Below, in pieces: positions 18,329 through 26,046 of a stretch of 51,744 bases of DNA. Each line of letters starts with the position of its first letter. Within the stretch, counting starts at the first letter, position 1. Source of the stretch: a virus. The position numbers and the translations under genes were made by a program. Below the pieces are notes generated by a model. The model was not told the DNA's origin and did no database searches. It saw nothing but the letters and a program-made list of their open reading frames with translations. The stretch is taken from the IMG/VR virus record IMGVR_UViG_3300046690_000688, positions 1-51,744 of that record; one strand, given 5' to 3'.

Positions 18329-18340
18329 GTATTCGCATGA
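18284..18340 (+). CDS. 18-residue coupled leader peptide
   Basis: ATG 18284 has a very strong ribosome binding site (GGAGGGGG at 18270-18277) and encodes M-D-T-P-T-E-K-P-S-L-D-L-L-R-R-V-F-A, ending in a TGA that overlaps the ATG of the next gene. The next gene has no ribosome binding site of its own, so this peptide is probably read to deliver ribosomes to it. An inverted repeat (18265-18274 / 18319-18328) would hide the binding site. Confidence 0.6.
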   Translation: MDTPTEKPSLDLLRRVFA

Positions 18341-18543
18341 GAACATTGAAGCATCTGCCAGTGCCCTCGAGTCCAAGACGTGAGATCTTGGTTCCGATCG
18401 AGCGGCGCACGGTGAAGGGCACGCTGGTCTTCAAGACGCACGACGGCGACATGTACGCGCGGCTGGCGGACGGCTCGATACGGCGGACGTACCCGAAAGT
18501 TAATGGCAAAGACGCGCGACGGGCGCGAAGAAAGACAAAGTGA
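18337..18543 (+). CDS. Small basic protein, 68 aa, unknown function
   Basis: The start overlaps the stop of the 18-residue peptide (ATGA). The product has a compact core (R-R-T-V-K-G-T-L-V-F-K-T-H-D-G-D-M-Y-A-R-L-A-D-G) and a very basic tail. A small SH3-like barrel is possible. It is coupled to the signal-peptide gene by an overlap (GTGA). No family recognised. Confidence 0.65.
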   Translation: MRTLKHLPVPSSPRREILVPIERRTVKGTLVFKTHDGDMYARLADGSIRRTYPKVNGKDARRARRKTK

Positions 18544-19955
18544 AAAAACTTTTATTCTTTTTCGTACTGTTTCCGATTGCGGCGCAGGCGCAGACGATTC
18601 ATCAGTACCCCTATGATGCTAACGTCATAGCCTATACCAGTCCGTCAGCCTATCCGAACATCTCGAATCAGTGTCACTGGCGCCGGGCGAATAACCTGCT
18701 GGACAATACGGTGCCGCCGCAGATTCAATCACCGTCGCTGGGGCATACCCATCTAGAGTTCAACTTTCCCATTTACGCTGAGTTAGGTTCTGACGTCACC
18801 GTGCCCTTCACGATCATGGCCTTTCATGTGGACGGAGAGGTCTCGCTCAATGAAGAGTTCAACCCCAACGTCTCCCTCTGGGCATGGGATACTCCTACCG
18901 GCGCGAAGCCGATCATGACGGGCGATCCGGCGGGCCTCAAGATGTGGACGGGGCATGCCACCTTCAACATCCATGCGACCCAACCGTGGGTGATTCCGGA
19001 TCGGGGCTGGGCCAATTTCATCGCCACAATCGAGACCCATTTCACCAATGGCAGCGTGACCGTCAACGAGCTGGATCTGCCGTTCTATTCGGTTCGGGCA
19101 CCCAACGAGGAGACCGACAATCAGATCATCCTCCGCAGTGAATGCCGTCCCAAGGGTCCGAACGATACCTCGGGGTGGAACTTTGAACTCGTGGATTATG
19201 TCGGCTATCTACCCATTCTCTCGCCCATTACCTCGAGCACGCCTCCCGCCCCGATGGCGGCGACCTATGGCTATGGGCAAGGGCCGACCGGCTTTGCCGA
19301 GACCCGCTACGACCTCAATCTGCACATGGGGATTGCGGGGATTCTCCATGAGAGCGCGGGGGACAACGGGAACCATGAGGCGATTCTGCCGCACTCGCCC
19401 TTTGATCCGGCGGCCCTCTTGGCGCTGGGGTCCGGGGTCCATAAAGTGGCGACGATCTGGGGGCAGTTTACGACCACGGGGGATGCGGACTTCGAGCCGA
19501 ATGAGCAAGTGTCCACACTCTTGGTGGCGAGTGTCACCGTAGGTGCCGCGAGTGCCGCCGCCCCGACGCTGGCCAGCATCACCCCGACCTCGGCACAACA
19601 GGGCAGCACGGTTCCAGTGATGCTGATGGGCAATCACTTCGTCGCAGGCGCCACCACCATCAACGTGCCCGCTGGCGTGTCGGTCAGTAACGTGGTGGTC
19701 TCCAGCGCTTCCATGCTGACGGCGACGTTCGTGCTGGCTCCATCAGTCACTGGGCCGATAAGCGTCTCGGTGACGACGGGGAACGGCACGAGCGGGGCGG
19801 TCCTCTTCACGGTGGTGCCGGTGCAGACGCAGACCTGGCAACCGACCACCGTCACCTACGAGCGCCTCATCGATTCGCTACTCGGTCCGCTGAATCAGAT
19901 CAGGACATGCACGACGACCGATCATAAGTGCACGGCGGCAATGCCGGTTCAATAG
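18540..19955 (+). CDS. Exported protein with Sec signal peptide and IPT/TIG-like domain, 471 aa
   Basis: GTG start. Residues 1-18 are a textbook signal peptide: M-K-K, hydrophobic L-L-F-F-F-V-L-F-P-I, then A-A-Q-A-Q-T with the A-Q-A cleavage box. A beta-rich region of ~300 residues follows, with four Cys. Residues ~340-425 (P-T-L-A-S-I-T-P-T-S-A-Q-Q-G-S-T-V...G-N-H-F) fit an IPT/TIG Ig-like domain. A virion protein does not need a Sec signal, so this one is expected outside the cytoplasm of the infected cell. Its codon choice (many GGG, ACC, CCC) differs visibly from the capsid gene, as if it were recently acquired. The role is unknown: surface modification or superinfection exclusion are guesses. 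Confidence 0.75.
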   Translation: MKKLLFFFVLFPIAAQAQTIHQYPYDANVIAYTSPSAYPNISNQCHWRRANNLLDNTVPPQIQSPSLGHTHLEFNFPIYAELGSDVTVPFTIMAFHVDGEVSLNEEFNPNVSLWAWDTPTGAKPIMTGDPAGLKMWTGHATFNIHATQPWVIPDRGWANFIATIETHFTNGSVTVNELDLPFYSVRAPNEETDNQIILRSECRPKGPNDTSGWNFELVDYVGYLPILSPITSSTPPAPMAATYGYGQGPTGFAETRYDLNLHMGIAGILHESAGDNGNHEAILPHSPFDPAALLALGSGVHKVATIWGQFTTTGDADFEPNEQVSTLLVASVTVGAASAAAPTLASITPTSAQQGSTVPVMLMGNHFVAGATTINVPAGVSVSNVVVSSASMLTATFVLAPSVTGPISVSVTTGNGTSGAVLFTVVPVQTQTWQPTTVTYERLIDSLLGPLNQIRTCTTTDHKCTAAMPVQ

Positions 19956-19956
19956 C

Positions 19957-20697
19957 ATGATCAAGCCAGCTGCAGGTACCCCGTTGAACCCTTCTGGCTC
20001 ATTATATTCTGGCCTGCAGGATTGGTATGGGATGCTCGAAGGCAGCGGCGGGACGACGGCTGACGGGAAGGGGAGCAACACCGGCACCCTCGATACCAGC
20101 GTGACCTGGACGTCCGATAGCGATGGGGCGCTGCTTAACTTCAGTGATAACACCGTGGTGAGACCCATTCTCTTGGCAAGCCTGATCGTGCTCTCGACGT
20201 TGGGCGCGAATGACTGGTCCGTGGCGTGGCGAGGGAAGCAGACCGTGAGTAATGTGCACGGCATCTGCTGCGGCACCCCGACCACGAATGACTATATCGC
20301 GATGTTTGGCGGGGTATCCTTAGAATGGGAGGGGCAGCAGTCCGCGCCCTTAGGGTTGGCGGATTTCACGTCATTAACGGACTTCACGGCCCAAGCGGAT
20401 TATGTGCTCTCGGCGGTCTCGGGGCAGTTGCATCTCTACAAGAACGGCGTGGAGACGGCGGATAGCCCGATCACGCCCGCCGGTCTCGGGTTTGGCGTCA
20501 ACACGCTGGGGAATGGTAATGACCTCGTGAACGACGGGCTGATCGGTCAACTGAGTTATGTGGGGTTCTGGGTCAATCGGGCGCTGACGGCATCGGAGGC
20601 CGGGCTCCTGCACACCGATCCCTATGGAACGATGTACCAGATGCTTCCGATCAAGGTGAACATTCAAGAACCAGTAATCGGCGGAAGGTTCTTCTGA
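19957..20697 (+). CDS. LamG/concanavalin-like protein, 246 aa
   Basis: A single concanavalin A-like (LamG) sandwich: L-Y-S-G-L-Q-D-W-Y-G-M-L-E-G-S-G-G opening, a central V-L-S-A-V-S-G-Q-L-H-L-Y-K-N-G-V strand pair, and the typical ending F-W-V-N-R-A-L-T-A-S-E-A-G-L-L-H-T-D-P-Y. The C-terminal tail I-K-V-N-I-Q-E-P-V-I-G-G-R-F-F resembles the tail of the next protein. Such domains bind carbohydrates and sit on phage capsids or tails. It starts 1 nt after the exported protein and shares its codon usage. Confidence 0.78.
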   Translation: MIKPAAGTPLNPSGSLYSGLQDWYGMLEGSGGTTADGKGSNTGTLDTSVTWTSDSDGALLNFSDNTVVRPILLASLIVLSTLGANDWSVAWRGKQTVSNVHGICCGTPTTNDYIAMFGGVSLEWEGQQSAPLGLADFTSLTDFTAQADYVLSAVSGQLHLYKNGVETADSPITPAGLGFGVNTLGNGNDLVNDGLIGQLSYVGFWVNRALTASEAGLLHTDPYGTMYQMLPIKVNIQEPVIGGRFF

Positions 20698-21476
20698 TGA
20701 TTTCGCTCTTGACGTCGCTGACCGCAGCCTCGCCGGATAGCACGGGGCCGTCGTGTGTGACGGGTGGAGTCGATACGACCGGTGCCACGCTGATCGTGAT
20801 TGGCATCGCAGGGTTCAAATACACCGAGCGCTATGCCGGTGGTGGCGTCGTGCCACAGGATGCGAACGACTCGGGTTTCAGTGGTGGGGCACTGCTCAAT
20901 ACCTACACCCCGTTGAGCATTTACGAAGATGCAACCACGGTCTCTGGCGTAAACATCTGGTATGTCAACAATCCGGTCACGAGTACGACGCACTTTTTTC
21001 GCGGGGGATCTGGCGGCACCGGCATCTATCCCGCTATGTGGGTGTGGGTATTCAGCGGCACCAACACCAGCGGACCCTTCGATACAGAATCAGGGAATAC
21101 GGCTGCCACGCCTGTCACGACCATTCAGCCGAGTGCGGCCATCGGCACGAGTGGTGAGGTGCTGTGTTGCATCGTGGCAGACAACTTCGATACCGGTGCC
21201 GTGGAGGCGATTGACAGTTCATTCGTGCAAAGTTTCACGGAATTTAGCGGGGGCAATTCGACGGGGCAATATCCCTGGGTTGATGGCGCCCATAGTTCAG
21301 GGGGTGGGGCCTATAAAATTGTCACCGGATCTGAGCAGCCGACCTGGAGCGGACTGAATGGGGCTCTCGGTGGTCTTGATGCGGTCGTCGCCATAGCGAG
21401 CTTCAAGGCTACGGCGACAGTCGAGACACTTACGGTTCAGATTCAAGAACAGGTCACAGGCAGTAATCTTTTCTAA
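20697..21476 (+). CDS. Beta-rich appendage-like protein, 259 aa
   Basis: The product is rich in Gly, Ser and Thr and in short beta strands, without Cys pairs of note, fitting a jelly-roll-like surface protein (S-L-L-T-S-L-T-A-A-S-P-D-S-T-G opening; F-F-R-G-G-S-G-G-T-G in the middle). It ends T-L-T-V-Q-I-Q-E-Q-V-T-G-S-N-L-F, close to the ending of the LamG neighbour, so the shared tail may be an attachment peptide. Start in a TGATG overlap. Function not known; virion decoration is inferred from context. Confidence 0.68.
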   Translation: MISLLTSLTAASPDSTGPSCVTGGVDTTGATLIVIGIAGFKYTERYAGGGVVPQDANDSGFSGGALLNTYTPLSIYEDATTVSGVNIWYVNNPVTSTTHFFRGGSGGTGIYPAMWVWVFSGTNTSGPFDTESGNTAATPVTTIQPSAAIGTSGEVLCCIVADNFDTGAVEAIDSSFVQSFTEFSGGNSTGQYPWVDGAHSSGGGAYKIVTGSEQPTWSGLNGALGGLDAVVAIASFKATATVETLTVQIQEQVTGSNLF

Positions 21477-21488
21477 CAAGGAGTCAGT

Positions 21489-22118
21489 ATGAGTTTCAAA
21501 CAGGGTGAGAAGATTCACACACACGATGGCAAGGTCCACCGTGTCGGGAAGGGCGGCAAGCTGCCGAAGATGCGCGTGCCCGGAGAGCGACACGCAATCA
21601 GGGGCTTCATCAGAGGCGCACTCGTCGATTGCCTCTCCGGCGAGGAGCAGGTCGGCGACTGGCACGAGAACGTCATCACGACGTATGGCTTCGGCATCGT
21701 CGTCCGCAACTACGCGGGTCTTGCCTCGTCGGCCTCGTCAGTCGCCGCGACCGTCACCTCGGACATGGGCTTCGCCCGGTTCTGGGGTCTCGGCTACCAG
21801 ACGGAAGCGCAGTCGTCGAACTTCTCGACGATGTCGAAGATCGACTCGACCGAGTGGCCGTTGGCGTCGACAGGCGGCGTCAGCCGCGCGACGGTCAGCG
21901 TCGGCAGCCAGCTGCTGAGCGGCACGTACTCGCTCTCGCAGAGCTTCCAGTATGCATCGTCGCAGATTTCACACGCGCAGACGGTGAACTGCATCGCGCA
22001 GTATCATCACTCATCGGTCGGCTCGGGCACGGCACACTCACTGGCGACGTTCGCTTCGAGCACGAAGGGCACGACGCAGGCGCTCAACGTGACGTACAAC
22101 TGGGTATTTTCAACATAA
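21489..22118 (+). CDS. Structural-type protein, 209 aa, unknown function
   Basis: Strong ribosome binding site (AAGGAGTCAGT). The basic N-terminus (residues 1-40) is followed by I-R-G-F-I-R-G-A-L-V-D-C-L-S-G-E-E, then W-H-E-N-V-I-T-T-Y-G-F and a Ser/Thr-rich beta part. The 'N-V-I-T-T' segment after a short polar lead is common in capsid or tail appendage proteins. The 3' end shows a frame-shifted near-duplicate of its last codons (22085-22107 and 22111-22133), suggesting exchange of C-termini. Confidence 0.7.
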   Translation: MSFKQGEKIHTHDGKVHRVGKGGKLPKMRVPGERHAIRGFIRGALVDCLSGEEQVGDWHENVITTYGFGIVVRNYAGLASSASSVAATVTSDMGFARFWGLGYQTEAQSSNFSTMSKIDSTEWPLASTGGVSRATVSVGSQLLSGTYSLSQSFQYASSQISHAQTVNCIAQYHHSSVGSGTAHSLATFASSTKGTTQALNVTYNWVFST

Positions 22119-22205
22119 CCTATAACTGGGTATATGACCTTGTTATATGTTGGTCGCGCCTAGTAGGGAAACCGAACGGCGCGGCACTTTTCTCAAGGAT
22201 GGTTC

Positions 22206-22433
22206 ATGGCGAAGCAGAAGCAGACAGGACCAGATCCAAAGTTCACCGTTCCTATCGGCACCGAGGGCGCCCCTCTGGAGATCATCTACGGGCATAATAC
22301 GGTGGTCAAAAAGGTGCTGATGCAGTTCAATTTGCTCACCAGCAGTTTGATTTTGACGCCGGAAGATGCCCGCGACGTGGCGCGCAAATTGCTCCATTAT
22401 GCTGACATGGCCGACGGAAAGAAGGCCATGTGA
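22206..22433 (+). CDS. Small protein, 75 aa, unknown function
   Basis: Ribosome binding site AAGGATGG before ATG 22206. The polar N-terminus is followed by a compact part (E-I-I-Y-G-H-N-T-V-V-K-K-V-L-M-Q-F) and a helix (P-E-D-A-R-D-V-A-R-K-L-L-H-Y-A-D-M). No family recognised. It opens the enzyme cassette that follows, and its stop overlaps the methyltransferase ATG. The 87-nt gap before it holds only the duplicated gene end described at 22085. Confidence 0.68.
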   Translation: MAKQKQTGPDPKFTVPIGTEGAPLEIIYGHNTVVKKVLMQFNLLTSSLILTPEDARDVARKLLHYADMADGKKAM

Positions 22434-22999
22434 TGCTTGCACTCACACGCTTTCCGAAGTCGGCAGCATTTCTCAAGGATGAGCGTCTTCGCAAGGTAGC
22501 GAAAGCACGGCTTGACAAGCGTCTGCACGGGAAGAAGGGCATCCTTCTTGACATCTCCTTCGGCGGAACGACGCAGGCGCGGAGCGTCACGCTTGGTCCG
22601 AAGGGAGACATCAAGCAGGTTCCGACGGCACTACCATTCAAGTTGCCTAACACATGTGTGCATACAGCGGTCGTCACGCACGTGTTGGAATTCTTGAATC
22701 CTGAACGCTACTTTGAGTGGTGGAACGACCTGCACCGCGTGATGCTGAAGGATGGCATCGTCTACGTGAGCGGCCCCTACGGCGGCGATGAGAGTCAAGG
22801 CTGGCTCTCGGACCCCACGCACCGTATCCGCATCGTCGAGCAGAGCTTCGCGTGGCTCGACCCGCAGACGCCGTTCTACGCGCTGCACGAAGCACGTGGG
22901 CGCAAGACGCCGCTTCCGTGGAAGACGTTGACCGTGGCGCGGGTGCCTGGCGCGCACGGCACGGTGACGTATAACGTGACGATGCAGGCGGTGAAGTGA
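22433..22999 (+). CDS. SAM-dependent methyltransferase-like protein, 188 aa
   Basis: Resembles class I methyltransferases of the Methyltransf_11 type: I-L-L-D-I-S-F-G-G, then D-I-K-Q-V-P-T-A-L-P-F-K, V-V-T-H-V-L-E-F-L-N-P, and L-H-R-V-M-L-K-D-G-I-V-Y-V-S-G-P-Y-G-G. The glycine-rich SAM loop is atypical (no clear G-x-G-x-G near the start), so it might be a degenerate or non-canonical enzyme. ATG start overlaps the preceding stop. The substrate is unknown; neighbours suggest small-molecule or sugar modification. Confidence 0.7.
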   Translation: MLALTRFPKSAAFLKDERLRKVAKARLDKRLHGKKGILLDISFGGTTQARSVTLGPKGDIKQVPTALPFKLPNTCVHTAVVTHVLEFLNPERYFEWWNDLHRVMLKDGIVYVSGPYGGDESQGWLSDPTHRIRIVEQSFAWLDPQTPFYALHEARGRKTPLPWKTLTVARVPGAHGTVTYNVTMQAVK

Positions 23000-24333
23000 T
23001 GGACATCCGCACAATCACCGAACTCTCCAAGCTGCTCGGCTCGCGCCGCCCGAAGAGCGTCTACGAGATCGGCAGCCTCAACATTAACGGCAGTGTCCGG
23101 ACCCTCTTCCGCGACGCGAAGGAGTATCACGGCATCGATCTCGTGGAAGGTCGCGACGTCGACGCTGTCGCAGACGGCGCCACCTATGAGCCGCCCTTCC
23201 GCCCAGACTGCATCGTCTGCTGCGAAGCGTTCGAGCACACGCCGAACGTCGAGGCGATCGTCAAGCGCATGGCGGAGGTCGTCGTTCCCGGCGGCATCGT
23301 GCTGATCTCATGCGCTGGTCTGCAGCGACCGCAACACAGTGCCGTAGACGGCCTTGAACTTCCCGACGGTGAATACTATGCAGGCGTCGATCACCTGAAG
23401 CTGACCGAGTGGATGAAGGAGGCCGGCCTCGTCAACCTCCGTCTGACACTTGGATGTCTGCCTGATACGCCTGACCCGGATGTGCAGGGTGCACATGACA
23501 TCTACATGATCGGGCAGAAGCCGATCGGAGCGCTGGCCGACGCATATGACCCGGTCACGCCGAAAGACATCGCCACGCCGAAGCAGCTGACCGTCGTCGA
23601 GCAGGGCAAGACGACACTCGAGGAACTCGCGCAGGCCGTGCTCGATACGCGGGCGAAGCATGGCGACGTACTCCAGGCCTATCACGAGGTCTGGTACAAC
23701 GCGCCGCATACGTGGAGCTACACGCAGTTCCTAAACATCGGCGTGATGAAGAGTCCGAACGACATGTGGGTCTACCAGGACATCATGGTGAACCACAAGC
23801 CGCAGACGGTCATCGAGACCGGGACGTATCAGGGCGGATCAGCGCTGTGGCTCGCCTCGCTAGCTGACTTGATGGGGATCGACACGAAGATCTTCACCAT
23901 CGACATCAAGGACTTCCGGCGCTGCGCGCATCCACGCATCACGTTCATCCGAGGTGACTCGACAGACCCAGGTTTGGCAGCGGATCTTGCTAAGCAGGTT
24001 GAAGGATCGCTGCTGGTAATCCTCGACGCGGATCATTCTGCCGAGCACGTGCGGAAGGAGCTTGAGCTGTACGCGCCGCTCTGCAAGGTCGGCGACTGGC
24101 TCGTCGTCGAAGATACGAACATCGCGTGGCCGGGCGAGCAGGGCGACCGCGGTGCAGCGGGAGGGCTGGCCGATTACCTCGCGCAGCACCCTGGAGAGTG
24201 GCAGCAGGACATCCTGTCAGAGCGGTTCTTGTTGACGATGAATCCCGGTGGGTGGATGCGCCGCGTCGGTGTCTACAGGGAGTTCTACTACGAAGGCGAA
24301 CTAGAGAAGCAGCAGCTGGAGAGTGTGAAGTGA
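22999..24333 (+). CDS. Fusion of methyltransferase and CmcI-type hydroxylase/methyltransferase domains, 444 aa
   Basis: The N-terminal ~175 residues form a class I methyltransferase (S-V-Y-E-I-G-S-L-N-I-N-G; C-C-E-A-F-E-H-T-P-N-V; V-P-G-G-I-V-L-I-S). The C-terminal ~240 residues match the cephalosporin hydroxylase family CmcI, itself a SAM-binding Rossmann fold: V-I-E-T-G-T-Y-Q-G-G-S-A-L-W-L, I-F-T-I-D-I-K-D, L-L-V-I-L-D-A-D-H-S and W-L-V-V-E-D-T-N. Despite its name, CmcI-like proteins in phages and polysaccharide clusters usually act as methyltransferases on sugars. ATG chosen at 22999 (TGATG overlap). Confidence 0.82.
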   Translation: MDIRTITELSKLLGSRRPKSVYEIGSLNINGSVRTLFRDAKEYHGIDLVEGRDVDAVADGATYEPPFRPDCIVCCEAFEHTPNVEAIVKRMAEVVVPGGIVLISCAGLQRPQHSAVDGLELPDGEYYAGVDHLKLTEWMKEAGLVNLRLTLGCLPDTPDPDVQGAHDIYMIGQKPIGALADAYDPVTPKDIATPKQLTVVEQGKTTLEELAQAVLDTRAKHGDVLQAYHEVWYNAPHTWSYTQFLNIGVMKSPNDMWVYQDIMVNHKPQTVIETGTYQGGSALWLASLADLMGIDTKIFTIDIKDFRRCAHPRITFIRGDSTDPGLAADLAKQVEGSLLVILDADHSAEHVRKELELYAPLCKVGDWLVVEDTNIAWPGEQGDRGAAGGLADYLAQHPGEWQQDILSERFLLTMNPGGWMRRVGVYREFYYEGELEKQQLESVK

Positions 24334-25289
24334 AGTGGACAAAAGAGGCGGCCATCGCGCATCGAGAGCGCGTAGATGAACGCGCCAACCGCAAGGCGGA
24401 CGTCGAGAAGCGTGACTGGGCGGAACACAAGCACGCGCGAAAGCTGAAACGAACAAAGTCCATGCTCGGCGAGGTCTCGAAGGGCATCTTCGTGAACCCG
24501 GTCAACCCGAAGACCGCCGAGAATCAGGTGCAAGTCCTCCTCGGCACGCCGACGCTCGGAACCGTCCGCATCGAGTGGCACAACATGATGAAGGGCATGG
24601 TCAGCCCGCCGAACTGGTCGCTGATCACCTCGACGCCGACCGGCTATACGGTGCCGGACGCCCAGAACATGCTGGTCGATACGATGCTGCGAGGCAACCT
24701 CCGAGCACTCCTGCTGATCGAAGATGATACATGCCCGCCTCCGCACGCCATCCTGACGTTCGACCGGTGGTTCTGGAAGATGGAGCGGAAGCTGGCGCCG
24801 CCGGTCGTGAGCGGCCTCTATCACATCAAGGGCAGCGCGGAGGTGCGTAATGGGAAGAAGGGTGGTGTCGAACTGCTTGGTCCTGAGCCGCTCGCGTATC
24901 GAGGCAGTGGTCAGAGAGCGTTTAGAGACTGGAAGATGGGAGACGTTATCTGGGTTAGCGGTGTCCCTACTGGTGCATTATTGCTTCACCGCTCCATCCT
25001 CGAAGCGTGGGCGAAGGAGCCGGACGTCGAAGAATACGCGGTGCCAGGTTATCCGCACGTCATGAAGCGGATCTTCCAGCAGCCGTCGCACGTCTGGGTG
25101 GATCCTGAGACGAAGGGCGTGCACGTCGCGTCCGGTACGTCAGATCTTTGGTGGTCGGAGCAGACGATCAAGCGCGGACTGCTCGCAAAGGCTGGGTGGA
25201 AGAAGTACGCGAAGAAGGAGTTCCCATACATCATCGACACGGGCATGCACTTCAAGCACATCGATCGTGCTAGTGGGATGATGTACTGA
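24330..25289 (+). CDS. GT-A glycosyltransferase-like protein, 319 aa
   Basis: GTG start in a GTGA overlap. A basic helical lead (~60 residues) precedes a GT-A-like fold: V-Q-V-L-L-G-T-P-T-L-G-T-V, then N-M-L-V-D-T-M-L-R and L-L-L-I-E-D-D-T-C-P-P, where the E-D-D fits the metal-binding DxD position. Further on are V-S-G-L-Y-H-I-K and G-A-L-L-L-H-R-S-I-L-E. Donor and acceptor are not predictable. Coupled to the methyltransferase and GNAT genes, so part of one modification pathway. Confidence 0.65.
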   Translation: MKWTKEAAIAHRERVDERANRKADVEKRDWAEHKHARKLKRTKSMLGEVSKGIFVNPVNPKTAENQVQVLLGTPTLGTVRIEWHNMMKGMVSPPNWSLITSTPTGYTVPDAQNMLVDTMLRGNLRALLLIEDDTCPPPHAILTFDRWFWKMERKLAPPVVSGLYHIKGSAEVRNGKKGGVELLGPEPLAYRGSGQRAFRDWKMGDVIWVSGVPTGALLLHRSILEAWAKEPDVEEYAVPGYPHVMKRIFQQPSHVWVDPETKGVHVASGTSDLWWSEQTIKRGLLAKAGWKKYAKKEFPYIIDTGMHFKHIDRASGMMY

Positions 25290-25894
25290 TGGTCACGACA
25301 ATTGCGTGCCCTGTCTGTACCAAACCACGCGAGGAAGATTCGCCATGTTGGTGGTGTGAGGATGGCCTTTCGAAGACGAAGCACTCGTGGAGTTGGAAAG
25401 GTTGTGGCGTGTGCCACGGATCTTGCCATGGAGTTCCATTGCACTTTGTTCTCGTGCCCATGGCCGTCGAGGACGTGCCGTCGCTCTTCGCGTGGTACCT
25501 CGAAGATCCACCTGCGCTGTGCAAGGATAAGACGTTCGAGATCAACTGGCTCTACAAGGTTCAGGCAGACGAGAGTCAGTGGCGGTATTCCATCCGCGCG
25601 GATGGAGAGCTTGCTGGCCTGGCGACGTTGTGGTGGAACAAGAGCGTTCCGAACACACTGTCTCCGACGATCCTGGTCGCTCCAAGATGGCGGAACAAGG
25701 GCGTCGGAACGCTGGCGCTGATCACGCTGGTCGATGTTGTTGCTGGAAGCATGCCGAACGTCACGCTGCTCGGCCAGGTCAATGACGATAACCCTGCATC
25801 GCTGCGGATGGCTGAGAAGGTCTTCGGGCCTGGAACGCATGAGGGAGATAAGGTCTCGTTCTTGATGACGTTCAGGCAAGAGGTGACACCTTGA
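25289..25894 (+). CDS. Zinc-ribbon plus GNAT-type acetyltransferase, 201 aa
   Basis: An N-terminal zinc ribbon with C7-x2-C10, C20-x2-C23 and C39-x2-C42 is fused to a GNAT domain (~55-200): V-P-M-A-V-E-D-V-P-S-L-F-A-W-Y, L-A-G-L-A-T-L-W-W, and the acetyl-CoA loop region V-A-P-R-W-R-N-K-G-V-G-T-L-A-L. The R-x2-G-x-G/A signature appears as R-N-K-G-V-G. It would transfer an acyl group, perhaps to a sugar amine or protein. ATG in a TGATG overlap. The order MT - hydroxylase - GT - GNAT is that of a sugar-modification cassette. Confidence 0.75.
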   Translation: MVTTIACPVCTKPREEDSPCWWCEDGLSKTKHSWSWKGCGVCHGSCHGVPLHFVLVPMAVEDVPSLFAWYLEDPPALCKDKTFEINWLYKVQADESQWRYSIRADGELAGLATLWWNKSVPNTLSPTILVAPRWRNKGVGTLALITLVDVVAGSMPNVTLLGQVNDDNPASLRMAEKVFGPGTHEGDKVSFLMTFRQEVTP

Positions 25895-26046
25895 GTCTCG
25901 GACATTGCGGAAACGGATGCGAAGCAGTTGGCGGATGTCGGAAAACAGGATGCATCTGTAGCTTGATTGGTTCATGTCGTCCGTGGTGGAAGCCGAGGTG
26001 GCTTGGTAACTGGATGTTTGGAAGACGGATCCGTAATGGCTACTGA
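25891..26046 (+). CDS. Cys-rich 51-aa protein
   Basis: TTG start overlapping the GNAT stop (TTGA). Cys at 6, 10, 16, 21, 23 and 29 (C-G-N-G-C, then C-R-K-T-G-C-I-C) in the first half, and a Trp/Arg-rich second half (P-W-W-K-P-R-W-L-G-N-W-M-F-G-R-R). Six Cys in 30 residues suggest zinc binding or a disulphide-rich knot. The TTG start makes expression modest or coupled. No family recognised. Confidence 0.55.
   Translation: MSLGHCGNGCEAVGGCRKTGCICSLIGSCRPWWKPRWLGNWMFGRRIRNGY

Noticed and set aside
21489-22140. Diversity-generating retroelement variable region at the duplicated gene end
   Set aside because: No reverse transcriptase gene is present in the window and differences between copies are not A-specific.
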